This document shows, one piece after another, positions 16,235-24,632 of a stretch of 25,039 nt of DNA. The position numbers were made by a program, and so were the translations under genes. Below the pieces are notes generated by a model. It had not been told where the DNA came from and did not search any database. It saw nothing but the letters and a program-made list of their open reading frames with translations. Every line of letters begins with the position of its first letter. The first letter of the stretch is position 1. This stretch comes from Candidatus Krumholzibacteriia bacterium (GTDB lineage: Bacteria > Krumholzibacteriota > Krumholzibacteriia > LZORAL124-64-63), in assembly GCA_030590265.1 (NCBI GenBank), contig JAUUYW010000006.1, positions 1 through 25,039 of the forward strand, written 5' to 3'.

Positions 16235-17221
16235 ATGACTGATCAACAACCCCTGGACAAGATGCTGGCCCATGAATTGGCCGGTCGTTTGAGCGGTGTC
16301 ATCGCCGAAACCCAAAAAGTCATTGTCGGTCAAAAGGACATGATGGAAGGCTTGCTGCTGGGTCTGATCACCGGTGGGCATATTCTCCTGGAGGGTGTGC
16401 CTGGATTGGCCAAAACCCTGGCGGTGAGTACTCTTGCCAAAACGGTGGATACCGGATTTCGCCGCATCCAGTTCACCCCGGACCTGCTGCCTGCAGATAT
16501 AACCGGTACCACGATTTATAACCGGGAAACCGGTGATTTCACCGTCAAAAAAGGGCCTGTTTTCAGCAATATTATTTTGGCGGATGAGATCAACCGGGCC
16601 CCGGCAAAAGTTCAAAGTGCCTTGCTGGAAGCCATGCAGGAGCGGCAGGTTACCATCGGCGGAGAGACCTTCCCCTTGGCCGATCCATTTCTTGTACTTG
16701 CTACCCAGAACCCCATTGAGCAAGAGGGAACCTACCCGCTGCCGGAAGCCCAGGTGGATCGTTTTCTGCTCAAGCTGAAAATTGGATATCCGACTCGCGA
16801 AGAAGAAGGGCAGATCCTTGACCGCATGGCTGGACGGGAAATTCCCAATGTTGAGACGGTTCTTGACCATGAAGGGTTGAGCCAAATCAAGCAGGCCGTT
16901 TCCCGGGTTTTTGTGGATGAAAAAATCAAGGCCTACATTTTGGACATTGTTTTTGCGAGTCGGGATCCCGAAGCAGCGGGATTGGATCTGGCGCCCCTGA
17001 TTGCCTGGGGTGCTTCTCCCCGGGCAACTCTTGCTCTGACCCAGTTGTCCCGGGCCAGGGCCTTGCTGCGTGGTCGGGCCTTTGTGATCCCCGAAGATAT
17101 CAAAGCCGTTGGCCTTGATATTTTGCGCCATCGCATCCTGATCACCTACGAGGCAGAGGCGGAAAACCTGACCAGTGATGACATAGTGATGTCCCTGCTG
17201 GACCACATTGAGGTGCCCTAA
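16235..17221 (+). CDS. MoxR family AAA+ ATPase, first gene of the Bat operon
   Basis: 328 residues, ATG preceded by AAGGAAG. MoxR ATPases are AAA+ chaperone-like proteins that work with von Willebrand factor A (VWA) proteins encoded beside them. Landmarks: VIVGQKDMMEGLLLGLITGG, Walker A GVPGLAKT (54-61), QFTPDLLPADITGT, Walker B IILADEINRAP (D117, E118), LLEAMQERQVTI, sensor-1 ATQNPIEQEGTYPLPEAQ(V)D, and sensor-2 region GASPRA. All catalytic elements are intact. The next gene starts five bases after its stop. Together with DUF58, BatA, BatB and BatDE this is the standard moxR-bat arrangement. It could be promoted from the 187-base gap shared with the divergent DUF507 genes. Confidence 0.95.
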   Translation: MTDQQPLDKMLAHELAGRLSGVIAETQKVIVGQKDMMEGLLLGLITGGHILLEGVPGLAKTLAVSTLAKTVDTGFRRIQFTPDLLPADITGTTIYNRETGDFTVKKGPVFSNIILADEINRAPAKVQSALLEAMQERQVTIGGETFPLADPFLVLATQNPIEQEGTYPLPEAQVDRFLLKLKIGYPTREEEGQILDRMAGREIPNVETVLDHEGLSQIKQAVSRVFVDEKIKAYILDIVFASRDPEAAGLDLAPLIAWGASPRATLALTQLSRARALLRGRAFVIPEDIKAVGLDILRHRILITYEAEAENLTSDDIVMSLLDHIEVP

Positions 17222-17226
17222 ACGAA

Positions 17227-18147
17227 ATGTCAGGAACCAACTCAGACCATAGAATCCCCCCGGAGATCCTCGACGCAGTGCGCCGTATTGAAATTCGTAC
17301 GCGCCGATTGGTGCAGAATGTCTTTTCCGGGGAATATCAATCGGTGTTCAAGGGCACTGGCATGGAGTTCAGGGAGGTGCGTGAATACGTTCCGGGAGTT
17401 GATGTGCGCACCATCGACTGGAATGTGACCGCTCGCACCGGCGATCCTTTTGTCAAACTCTTCGAAGAAGAGCGTGAGTTGACGGTAATTTTGGCCGTGG
17501 ACATGAGTCGCAGTGGTTGGTTTGGCGCCCAAGGCAACAGCAAAATCGAAATTGCGGCCGAGCTGTGCGGCGTTTTGGCTTTCAGCGCCATTGCCAACAA
17601 AGACAAGGTCGGCTTGGTTTTGTTCAGTGATCATGTGGAAAAATATATTCCCCCCGCCAAAGGCAAAACTCATGTGCTGCGACTCATTCGCGAATTGCTA
17701 ACCTTCGAACCTGAAGGCAGGGGCACCAGCATTGAAGCTCCTCTGGAATTGCTTGGGTCGGTCCTGAAGCGCAAATCCACGATTTTCCTGGTTTCCGATT
17801 TCTGGGCGTCCGGGTTTGTTTCCCGATTGTCAGTCATGGCTCGCAAACATGATTTGGTTGCGGTGAGGGTCCGCGATCCTCGTGAGGCGGATATTCCAGC
17901 GGTGGGTCTGGTCAATTGGATTGATGCTGAAACAGGGCAGGAGTTGCTTGTTGATACATCCAGTCCTGCCACCAGGCGCATTCTCACCTCAAGAGCTTCT
18001 CGACATGATGAGGAACTTGAACGATTGCTGGCTTCCCGCGGGGTTGACCTGATCGATGTGAGCACGGTTGAATCCTATGTGGTGCCCCTGCGGAAATTTT
18101 TTATGGCCAGGGAAGGCAATCGGGGCCGTGGCAAGGGGAGCAGATAA
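17227..18147 (+). CDS. DUF58 (VWA-like) protein of the Bat operon
   Basis: 306 residues. The DUF58 signature lies at about 40-75: GMEFREVREYVPGVDVRTID, then W. Following it, LTVILAVDMSRSGWFG carries a D-x-S-x-S metal-ion-dependent adhesion site, and IFLVSDFW provides the later VWA strand. No membrane segment is seen, so it is probably cytoplasmic and a direct partner of the MoxR ATPase. Its stop TAA overlaps the next start by one base (TAATG). Confidence 0.93.
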   Translation: MSGTNSDHRIPPEILDAVRRIEIRTRRLVQNVFSGEYQSVFKGTGMEFREVREYVPGVDVRTIDWNVTARTGDPFVKLFEEERELTVILAVDMSRSGWFGAQGNSKIEIAAELCGVLAFSAIANKDKVGLVLFSDHVEKYIPPAKGKTHVLRLIRELLTFEPEGRGTSIEAPLELLGSVLKRKSTIFLVSDFWASGFVSRLSVMARKHDLVAVRVRDPREADIPAVGLVNWIDAETGQELLVDTSSPATRRILTSRASRHDEELERLLASRGVDLIDVSTVESYVVPLRKFFMAREGNRGRGKGSR

Positions 18148-19175
18148 TGTCACTCCTGTTCTGGCGAACGATTATGCCAGCAATTCTGGTTCTGGGGGCC
18201 TCCTCCGCCAGAGCTCAAATGCCCACCCCACCAGCTGCAACCCCGACCGTTATAGATACCGCAATAGTTGAGATTATCTTGCCCGAAGGGGCTGCAAACT
18301 GTGTCTCCATAACCACCAGCGGAGATACCCTTGGGTTTGGGGTGGTGGGTGAAATAGAGTTGGGATTTGCCGAAGAGGTGGTCACTCTTCCTTCGCAGGA
18401 GTTGGAACCCACCGAGTCTTGGCTACTGGTGGCCGATGCCCCGAGGGGAGGGGATGTCCACAAGATTTCCTACGAAATTCGTGCTTATCGCCTGCAACCT
18501 TTTCGCATCAAGATTGGTTCCGTGCTTGGCCCGGTGGTCCATATCTCAGGTTCCACGGGCGATCTCAATGAAACGGCAGCCATTCGAATGCCAGGAGTTT
18601 GGGGAACCAGATGGTGGCTGCTTTTAATGCCGGCCATTGTTTTGGCGGCCTTGGTGGTGGGCTTGTATTTGTTGTGGATACGTCGGCTGCAACTGGAAAC
18701 TCTTCAGCAATGGGAACCATCACCACCCGCCTGGTTGGCAGCAGCAGTTGAATTGCGCGGTTTGCTCGACACGGACTATCCCAGTGCTGACTCGGTGCGG
18801 GGATTCATGGACCGTTTGGCCAATATTAGCCGAGGTTATCTGGCCGGACGCTATTTGGTCCCTGCAGGTGAAATGACGGGGCGGGAAATTTTGGCAAAAT
18901 GCCTGCGCAAAGGCCACGATTCCCGTGCTCTGCGCAACATGATAAAAATATTGGAAGGCCTGGACCACCAACGCTACAATCCCGAATTGCCCGATGCTTC
19001 CTGGAGTCGTCAGCAGGCTGTTGACCTCTTGGATGCCATGGAGGAAGTGCGCATTCTGCCAAAATTTACTTTTGTGGATCCCGCCTTGTTGATTGAGGCC
19101 GAAAAAGCATGGGCTTGGTTGTCGAACCCGGAAAACCACCCTTCGGGCCTCTATCAATCCGGAGGTGTGGATTGA
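18147..19175 (+). CDS. DUF4381-like membrane protein of the Bat operon
   Basis: 342 residues. A signal peptide (about 1-23, ending SSARA) precedes a periplasmic beta-rich domain, then one membrane helix (about 156-178, WWLLLMPAIVLAALVVGLYL), then a cytoplasmic helical part. The latter has RGFMDRLANISRGYLAGRYL and E-M-T-G-R-E-I-L, matching the Y-L-x-x-R-F/Y and T-x-x-E pattern of DUF4381 proteins, which sit in this very operon position in other Gram-negatives. The N-terminal domain resembles a shortened BatD-type region, so an alternative name is BatD-like. GGGGAG lies six bases before its ATG, which overlaps the DUF58 stop. Its own TGA overlaps the batA ATG. Confidence 0.7.
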   Translation: MSLLFWRTIMPAILVLGASSARAQMPTPPAATPTVIDTAIVEIILPEGAANCVSITTSGDTLGFGVVGEIELGFAEEVVTLPSQELEPTESWLLVADAPRGGDVHKISYEIRAYRLQPFRIKIGSVLGPVVHISGSTGDLNETAAIRMPGVWGTRWWLLLMPAIVLAALVVGLYLLWIRRLQLETLQQWEPSPPAWLAAAVELRGLLDTDYPSADSVRGFMDRLANISRGYLAGRYLVPAGEMTGREILAKCLRKGHDSRALRNMIKILEGLDHQRYNPELPDASWSRQQAVDLLDAMEEVRILPKFTFVDPALLIEAEKAWAWLSNPENHPSGLYQSGGVD

Positions 19176-20161
19176 TGGAATTTGCCCGTCCCCTGTTATT
19201 GCTCTTGATTCCCCTGATGATCGTCCTCTTTCTGTGGCGACAAAGATCCGGTCAAGAACCTGGTGCCCTTCGGCACTCCCATCTGCGCCTGCTCTCATCC
19301 GAAGGTTCCAGTGCGGTGGTCAAGTTTGCCAATCTCATGCCTTGGCTGAATTTTCTGGCTCTGGTCCTGCTGTTGGTGGCGCTGGCCGGTCCAAGAGTCG
19401 CTCACCGCAGTGAAGAAGTTGAAGGGCAGGGCATCGATATTGTGCTGTCGCTGGACATCAGTGGCAGCATGCGCTCTCTGGATTTCGAGCCCGATGACCG
19501 TTTGAGTGCAGCAAAAAATGTCATCCGCGAGTTCATTGCAGGAAGACCCCACGACCGGATAGGCCTGGTCGTATTTGCTCAGAAGGCTTTCACCCAGTGT
19601 CCCTTGACTCTGGATCATCCCGTCTTGGCTGGGTTTCTCGATGAAGTGCAGATTGGCCTGATTGAAGATGGCACTGCCATTGGTTTGGGACTGGCCACGG
19701 CTGTGGCTCGTTTGCGGCATTCCGATTCACCGAGCCGAACTGTGGTTCTGTTGACCGATGGTGAAAACAATGTTCCAACCCTGGAACCTGAGACAGCCGT
19801 GGAACTGGCCCGCAGTCTGGACGTAAGGGTTTATACTGTGGCGATTGGACGGCAGGGTTTGGTGCCCTTTCCCGTTGATGACCCCATCTTTGGCCGCCGA
19901 ACCAGGCAGATGGAAACTAAAATTGATCTTGTCCTTTTACAAAAAATCGCTGACACAACAGGCGGGCAGATGTTCCAGGCCACCGATCCGGAAGCCCTGG
20001 AGAAAATTTTCAAAACTATTGATGAGCTGGAAACCGCGCGATACAAAACCACTGTCAGCACTTGGTATCGCCAACTGATGCCTTGGCTAGCGCTGCCGGC
20101 ACTTTTGATTCTTTTGCTGGAAGGGATTCTGACTGCCACCTGGCTCAGAAGATTGCCTTAG
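19175..20161 (+). CDS. batA: BatA-like VWA membrane protein
   Basis: 328 residues, ATG overlapping the previous TGA by one base, with GGAGG nine bases upstream. The order is: N-terminal membrane helices (about 7-20 and 55-72), a VWA domain with MIDAS motif DISGS (94-98), a conserved threonine region (DGTAIGLGLATA) and LLTDGEN (D195), then a C-terminal membrane helix (about 300-320). This is the BatA/BatB architecture: a cytoplasmic-membrane protein whose VWA domain binds a divalent metal and partner proteins. All MIDAS residues are present. The next gene begins 12 bases after the stop. Confidence 0.92.
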   Translation: MEFARPLLLLLIPLMIVLFLWRQRSGQEPGALRHSHLRLLSSEGSSAVVKFANLMPWLNFLALVLLLVALAGPRVAHRSEEVEGQGIDIVLSLDISGSMRSLDFEPDDRLSAAKNVIREFIAGRPHDRIGLVVFAQKAFTQCPLTLDHPVLAGFLDEVQIGLIEDGTAIGLGLATAVARLRHSDSPSRTVVLLTDGENNVPTLEPETAVELARSLDVRVYTVAIGRQGLVPFPVDDPIFGRRTRQMETKIDLVLLQKIADTTGGQMFQATDPEALEKIFKTIDELETARYKTTVSTWYRQLMPWLALPALLILLLEGILTATWLRRLP

Positions 20162-20173
20162 GAGATTTGAACT

Positions 20174-21361
20174 GTGAGATTTGCACAGGAATTCTGGTTG
20201 TATCTGGTTCCACTGGTACCGTTGTTGTGGTTTGTTTTTCGGGCTGCCGATCGACGAACCAATCGTCGGTTAGTCTCTCTTTTGGGACCGGAAGCCCACA
20301 CCCATATTGAAGGTCTCAATCCCCGTCTCCTCAGTTGGCGCAGGTTCTTTTTTCTGGCAGGTTTGTTCTGGCTTTTATTGGCCCTGGCCAGACCCCAGTG
20401 GGGCGCCAACGAAGTTTCGGTTACCCAACGCGGAAGTGATATTGTCATTGCCTTGGATATTTCCAACTCCATGTTGGCCGAAGATGTTCTGCCCAACCGC
20501 ATGGGGCGCGCCATCACCGAACTCACCAGTTTCTTGAACCGTCTGGAAGACAGCCGGGTTGGGCTGGTCTTTTTCGCCGGCTCCGCTTTTGTGCAATGCC
20601 CGTTGACTCTTGATTATGGCACTGCCGAAATTTTTCTGAAAATGGCTGGACCAGACATGATGTCCGAACAAGGCACCGCCATTGCCGCTGCTCTTGAGAC
20701 CAGTCGGCAGTTGTTGGGCAAGGATCGTCAGGGTGGTACAAAAAACAATTTCCAGGCCATCTTGCTGGTTACCGACGGTGAAGATCTTGAGGGCAAATGG
20801 GAAGAACAGGCAAAAGCCTGCAAGTCTGAAGGAATCAAAGTGATTCCCGTGGGAGTGGGCGACAAGGGCGGTGGGCTGATACCGGCATTTGACGCCCAGG
20901 GTCGCCCTGATGGATTTTTGAAGGATGAGGACGGAAATGTTGTCATGACCAGGCTGGATCTGGCTTCCTTGGAAAAAATGGCCGGCATTGGCGGGGGGAG
21001 TTCTTTCCTGGTGGGTGTGGATGGACTGGCTGGAGATCGGCTCTTTGCCGAATTGCAACGCCTCGGCAAAAGAGATCTTGAAGACAGACGCATCGCTTCG
21101 TACAAGGAACGATATTTCTGGCCCTTGATGTTGGCCGTAATCTGTTTTGCCATGCGGTTGTTCCTGCATGCCCGACGGCCCAATCGCCCCCGTGTATCTT
21201 TCCCCCTGGCTGCGGGTGCCCGAGCTGTGTTGCCTGTTCTTTTATTGCCCCTGCTGTGGTCATCCCAGGCAGGGGCCAGCCTGCGCCCTGTAGGTGGGGA
21301 CGAGGCCATGGCAGGCAGGGAAAGTTATCTTTTGGGAGATTTCGAGCAGGCCCTTGAGTAA
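20174..21361 (+). CDS. batB: BatB-like VWA membrane protein, ended early by an in-frame TAA within a TPR
   Basis: 395 residues, GTG start with GGAG upstream. N-terminal membrane helices (about 7-23 and 56-72), VWA domain with DISNS (95-99), EQGTAIAAALETS and LVTDGED (D201), then two hydrophobic segments near 314-330 and 350-366. The last residues (AMAGRESYLLGDFEQALE) are the first helix and turn of a TPR, broken off by TAA at 21359-21361. The same frame then continues with FEEALIQAPEDP and 199 more open codons that complete the TPR and a BatC-like tail. In related operons the VWA and TPR parts form one protein. Here the VWA part could still fold, but the protein is truncated by normal decoding. 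Confidence 0.85.
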   Translation: MRFAQEFWLYLVPLVPLLWFVFRAADRRTNRRLVSLLGPEAHTHIEGLNPRLLSWRRFFFLAGLFWLLLALARPQWGANEVSVTQRGSDIVIALDISNSMLAEDVLPNRMGRAITELTSFLNRLEDSRVGLVFFAGSAFVQCPLTLDYGTAEIFLKMAGPDMMSEQGTAIAAALETSRQLLGKDRQGGTKNNFQAILLVTDGEDLEGKWEEQAKACKSEGIKVIPVGVGDKGGGLIPAFDAQGRPDGFLKDEDGNVVMTRLDLASLEKMAGIGGGSSFLVGVDGLAGDRLFAELQRLGKRDLEDRRIASYKERYFWPLMLAVICFAMRLFLHARRPNRPRVSFPLAAGARAVLPVLLLPLLWSSQAGASLRPVGGDEAMAGRESYLLGDFEQALE

Positions 21362-21406
21362 TTTGAAGAAGCACTAATTCAGGCTCCAGAGGATCCTCTC
21401 ATCAGT

Positions 21407-22003
21407 TTGGCGTTGGGAGAGACCCTCTTTCAACTGGAGCGTTTCGAAGAAGCCGGCGTTGAATTTGAAAGAGCTTTGGATCTGGCCAAAGATTCAACGG
21501 TAAAGGCTGAAGCTCTTTACAATCGTGGCACTTCCCGTCTGGCAACAGGGGAAACAGACCTGGCCATTGAAGATTTGCTGGCCTCGTTACAGATGGATCC
21601 CGAGCAAGCCGACGCCCGGCACAATCTTGAAATTGGACTGCGCCGACTTCAACAGGAGCAAGAGCAGGAGCAACAGGAACAGGATCAGCAGGAACAGGGT
21701 GAGGACGAGGGTCAGGAGAAGAAAGACCAAGGAGACCAGGAACAGCAGGAAAACCAGGATAACCAGGAAAAAAACCAACAACAGGAACAAGAAGAACCGG
21801 AACAAGATGAGCAACAGGCTGATCCGCAAGAAGAAAAAGAACAAGAGCAACAAGACCAGGAATCCCAGGAAAACCCGGAAGAGATGACCCAAGAGCAGGC
21901 CTTGCAACTGTTGAAAGCCCTGGACCGGGATGAAGAAGAGCTCAAGCGCTCCGTTCAGAAACGCCTGCGCGGTGGCCGACCAAAAAGTGGAAAGAAGTGG
22001 TGA
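21407..22003 (+). CDS. TPR/BatC-like C-terminal part, separated from BatB by one stop codon
   Basis: The open frame resumes right after the TAA at 21361 and ends at 22003. The coordinates give the first possible start (TTG 21407), which has no usable ribosome binding site, so independent translation is doubtful. Two TPR units are visible (LALGETLFQLERFEEAGVEF, then ERALDL; ALYNRGTSRLATGETDLAIE), then a Q/E-rich low-complexity linker of about 80 residues, then EQALQLLKALDRDEEELKRS and a basic end GGRPKSGKKW. The closing pattern (LL.AL..dE..L + basic + W at the C-terminus) is that of BatC/BatB-TPR proteins in Gram-negatives. Best read as the 3' part of a 610-codon batB-C gene. Confidence 0.6.
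   Translation: MALGETLFQLERFEEAGVEFERALDLAKDSTVKAEALYNRGTSRLATGETDLAIEDLLASLQMDPEQADARHNLEIGLRRLQQEQEQEQQEQDQQEQGEDEGQEKKDQGDQEQQENQDNQEKNQQQEQEEPEQDEQQADPQEEKEQEQQDQESQENPEEMTQEQALQLLKALDRDEEELKRSVQKRLRGGRPKSGKKW
21656..21898 (+). repeat. Purine-rich low-complexity tract encoding a Q/E-rich linker
   Basis: About 240 bases built from variants of CAGGAA, GAGCAA and GACCAG encode mostly Gln, Glu and Asp. The plus strand has very few T residues. Such linkers are typical between TPR and tail in BatC-like proteins; the tract is prone to length change by slippage. Confidence 0.8.
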
Positions 22004-22007
22004 TCTG

Positions 22008-24632
22008 GTGCTAAGAAGGAAGGCTTTTGATTTTTCCCAACCAGCCGCATTGTTCCGGCTTTTCTGGTTGGTTTTGCTCGTGAGTGGCAGTGGTCAGGCC
22101 TGCGCACAATTGCTTTGCCATGCAAAAGTCGATCGAACCACTGCCGTCCAGGGCGGAACCGTTGTTTTAACCGTCACCGCTGAAGGTGAAGTTTCCGGGT
22201 CCGTGGACTTTCAATTGCCCAAACTTTTGGATCCTATGGTTTCGGGCACCAGTTACAGCCGCAGCCAGTCTTTTGTCAACGGCCGTTCCACCATCTCCAT
22301 CGCCAAAACGTTTTATCTCACCGTTCAATCCCTGGGTGAATTCACCATAGATCCAGTGGTAGTTTCTGACGGGAAGAGTGTGTGCCAAACCAATGCGATT
22401 TCCATCAAAATCACCTCTGTTGGAACACCGGTTTCGCCGTCGGTCAGTGGCAATCGTGTGCCTCAGTCCAGTGTGACTAAACCCAAACAAACAGGGGAAT
22501 CAATACCCCCGGGAGGAAAATCTGGGGATGACATTTTCATCACTCTGGAAACAGATCAACAGACGGCCTGGGTTGGTCAACAAATCGTCCTGACTTTTCG
22601 GTATTATCATCGGGTCAACCCCTGGAATCAGCCCCAGTTCAAGGCTCCGCGAACACCTGGTTTCTGGCGCGAAACTCTGGGTTCCCAGCAGGATTTTCGC
22701 ACAACTGTTGCGGGTCGAGCCTACAACGTTACAGAAGTCCGTTATGCCTTATTTCCCACCCACGCTGGTGAGTTGACCATCGAAGGGGCAGAGCTCTCAT
22801 TTCCGGACCAAGGCCTGGATCGATTTTTCAGCAGCCGCCGCCGCCGAGGGCCGCGAACCTTGCGAACTGCACCCATTATTTTGCAGGTCAACAAATTGCC
22901 GAAGGGACAGCCGGAGGGTTTTTCGGGGTTGGTTGCCACCACTGTGCGTCTCACTGCTCAGGCCAATCTGGACACCGTACCTCGGGGCGAAGCTCTCGAT
23001 TTTAAAGTGCGCCTGGTCTCCGATGCTTTTCTCAAGGGATTCGAAGGCCTGAAGGTCCCATCGGTGGATGAGGCCCGAATTCACGATGCCGGTGATGACT
23101 TTCGCACCAGTGTCGATAGCAGCAGGCTGTTGGGGCAAATAACCCTGGAAAAAGTTATCGTCCCATCCACGGAGGGTCGACTCCATTTACCCAAAGTGGC
23201 CATCAGTTGGTTTGATACCAGAAGCGGGCAATATCGCACCAGCAATGCGGCGGTGCGCCCGGTTACGGTTGTGGCCAGTGACCACCCTTATGTGGAACAG
23301 GAAAATTCTGGTTTTTTGCGCAACGAGGTGTCCCGTCTGGGGCAGGATCTGGTTTTTATCCACAATGTTCCAGGCGACTTGCAACGGGGCCGAAAAGTCC
23401 TGGTGCAATCTCCACTTTGGTGGATTGGGTTGATTCTACCGGTGTTGATGCTGGGTCTATTCAGAATGTATTTGGCCCACCGTCTGGCCGATCCAGTGCG
23501 GGTGCGCCGACACCGTTCCCTGGCCAAAGCCTTGTCCATTCTGGATGAACAGAAGGACACCGTGAGCTCTTCCGAAACTCTGGCCCGGGCCATCAATGGC
23601 TTTGTGGCCGATTGCACCAACCGAACCCAGGCTTCAGTGGGTCCCAAGGATATTGTGATCTTTTGCCAGAGTCTTGGCTGCCTTGAGGAAGGAAACCGGC
23701 TTTTGGAGATTCTGGAGTCCTGTGACACCGCTCGTTTTGGCGGGGAAGCAAAAGTGATGCAGGAACAACACGGACTGGATGAAGTGAAAAGGATTTTGGC
23801 CCTGCTGCACAAAAAATTGAAGGCTGGCAAGACAACTCCGCCAACCTCGGCAGCACTGCTATTGCTAGTTGTTGTCTTTTTCTGCAGTGCCCAAGCCCAG
23901 GCCATCACCGATCCAGCCCGCCTTATGGCTGAAGGCAATCAGGCCTACACCGAGGGGCAGGTCTCGCTGGCCCTGGACTTGTATCGGCAGGCTCAGGCCC
24001 TCGGAGTTGAGGATGCCGCTCTCTTTTTTAATCTCGGCAACGCCCATGCCCGCAATGGTGAGTTGGGTTTTGCGGTGGCCAATTATCTTCGTGCCCAGAG
24101 GTTGGCACCCCATGATCAAGACATTGAAGATAACCTGGCCTGGGTGCGGGGAAACATCCAGGACCTGGAACTGGGTGATTCCAAATTACCTTTGTTCATT
24201 GCCCAGCTGGTGGCGTTGGTCTTTGCCTTGACCCTTGGCCAGTGGGCGGTGGTCCTGTTGATGCTGGTATGGATTCTTTGTGGCCTGGTGGCCTATCAAT
24301 GGCATAGGGGAGACTTCCCCGACAATCTGCGCCGCATGGTCTTGCTGGTGGGGACAGGCGTTCTGGTCCTGGCGGTCATCGTTTTCTGGAGATGGCGCAT
24401 TGAGGAAGTCCGGCAAACAGCCGTGGTTGTGGTGGAGGAAGTTGCCGTTCGCAGCGGTCCGGACGAAACCTTTGGTGTGCAGTTCATGGTTCATGATGGA
24501 CTGACGATCCGAATTCAGGAAGAACGATTGCAATGGGTTCGAATCAGTCTGGGCGGTGAATCACTTGGCTGGATGCCGCTGACCAGTGTTGAAAAAGTTC
24601 GGCAAATTTCTAGTGCTCTATCTACCCAATAA
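22008..24632 (+). CDS. BatD-BatE fusion protein
   Basis: 874 residues from a GTG at 22008, five bases after the BatC-like stop; GGTGATC just before it resembles the 3' end of the Shine-Dalgarno complement. A signal peptide (about 1-34, ending CAQ) precedes BatD: beta-rich periplasmic domains (A-V-Q-G-G-T-V-V-L-T-V, then a second and third unit) to about 460 and a membrane helix (about 468-487, WWIGLILPVLMLGLF). A helical cytoplasmic part follows. Residues ~614-632 (AALLLLVVVFFCSAQAQA) look like a BatE signal peptide kept inside the fusion. Then come BatE features: TPRs (ARLMAEGNQAYTEGQVSLAL; FFNLGNAHARNGELGFAVAN), membrane helices (about 727-763 and 777-794) and a C-terminal SH3-like domain (VAVRSGPDETFGVQFMVHDG, then LGWMPL). 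The frame is open throughout. Confidence 0.88.
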   Translation: MLRRKAFDFSQPAALFRLFWLVLLVSGSGQACAQLLCHAKVDRTTAVQGGTVVLTVTAEGEVSGSVDFQLPKLLDPMVSGTSYSRSQSFVNGRSTISIAKTFYLTVQSLGEFTIDPVVVSDGKSVCQTNAISIKITSVGTPVSPSVSGNRVPQSSVTKPKQTGESIPPGGKSGDDIFITLETDQQTAWVGQQIVLTFRYYHRVNPWNQPQFKAPRTPGFWRETLGSQQDFRTTVAGRAYNVTEVRYALFPTHAGELTIEGAELSFPDQGLDRFFSSRRRRGPRTLRTAPIILQVNKLPKGQPEGFSGLVATTVRLTAQANLDTVPRGEALDFKVRLVSDAFLKGFEGLKVPSVDEARIHDAGDDFRTSVDSSRLLGQITLEKVIVPSTEGRLHLPKVAISWFDTRSGQYRTSNAAVRPVTVVASDHPYVEQENSGFLRNEVSRLGQDLVFIHNVPGDLQRGRKVLVQSPLWWIGLILPVLMLGLFRMYLAHRLADPVRVRRHRSLAKALSILDEQKDTVSSSETLARAINGFVADCTNRTQASVGPKDIVIFCQSLGCLEEGNRLLEILESCDTARFGGEAKVMQEQHGLDEVKRILALLHKKLKAGKTTPPTSAALLLLVVVFFCSAQAQAITDPARLMAEGNQAYTEGQVSLALDLYRQAQALGVEDAALFFNLGNAHARNGELGFAVANYLRAQRLAPHDQDIEDNLAWVRGNIQDLELGDSKLPLFIAQLVALVFALTLGQWAVVLLMLVWILCGLVAYQWHRGDFPDNLRRMVLLVGTGVLVLAVIVFWRWRIEEVRQTAVVVVEEVAVRSGPDETFGVQFMVHDGLTIRIQEERLQWVRISLGGESLGWMPLTSVEKVRQISSALSTQ

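Noticed and set aside
16208..17206. 332-codon minus-strand open frame opposite moxR
   Set aside because: Antisense to a well-conserved ATPase; composition is that of a shadow frame.
21359..21361. Stop-codon reassignment of TAA
   Set aside because: TAA ends at least six other genes here (glycosidase, HDOD-SpoIIE, one DUF507, MoxR, DUF58, batDE) at the expected places, so the standard code holds.
21587..21907. Leucine/phenylalanine-rich minus-strand frame resembling a membrane protein
   Set aside because: It is the complement of the Q/E-rich tract; the hydrophobicity comes from reading CTG/TTC complements.
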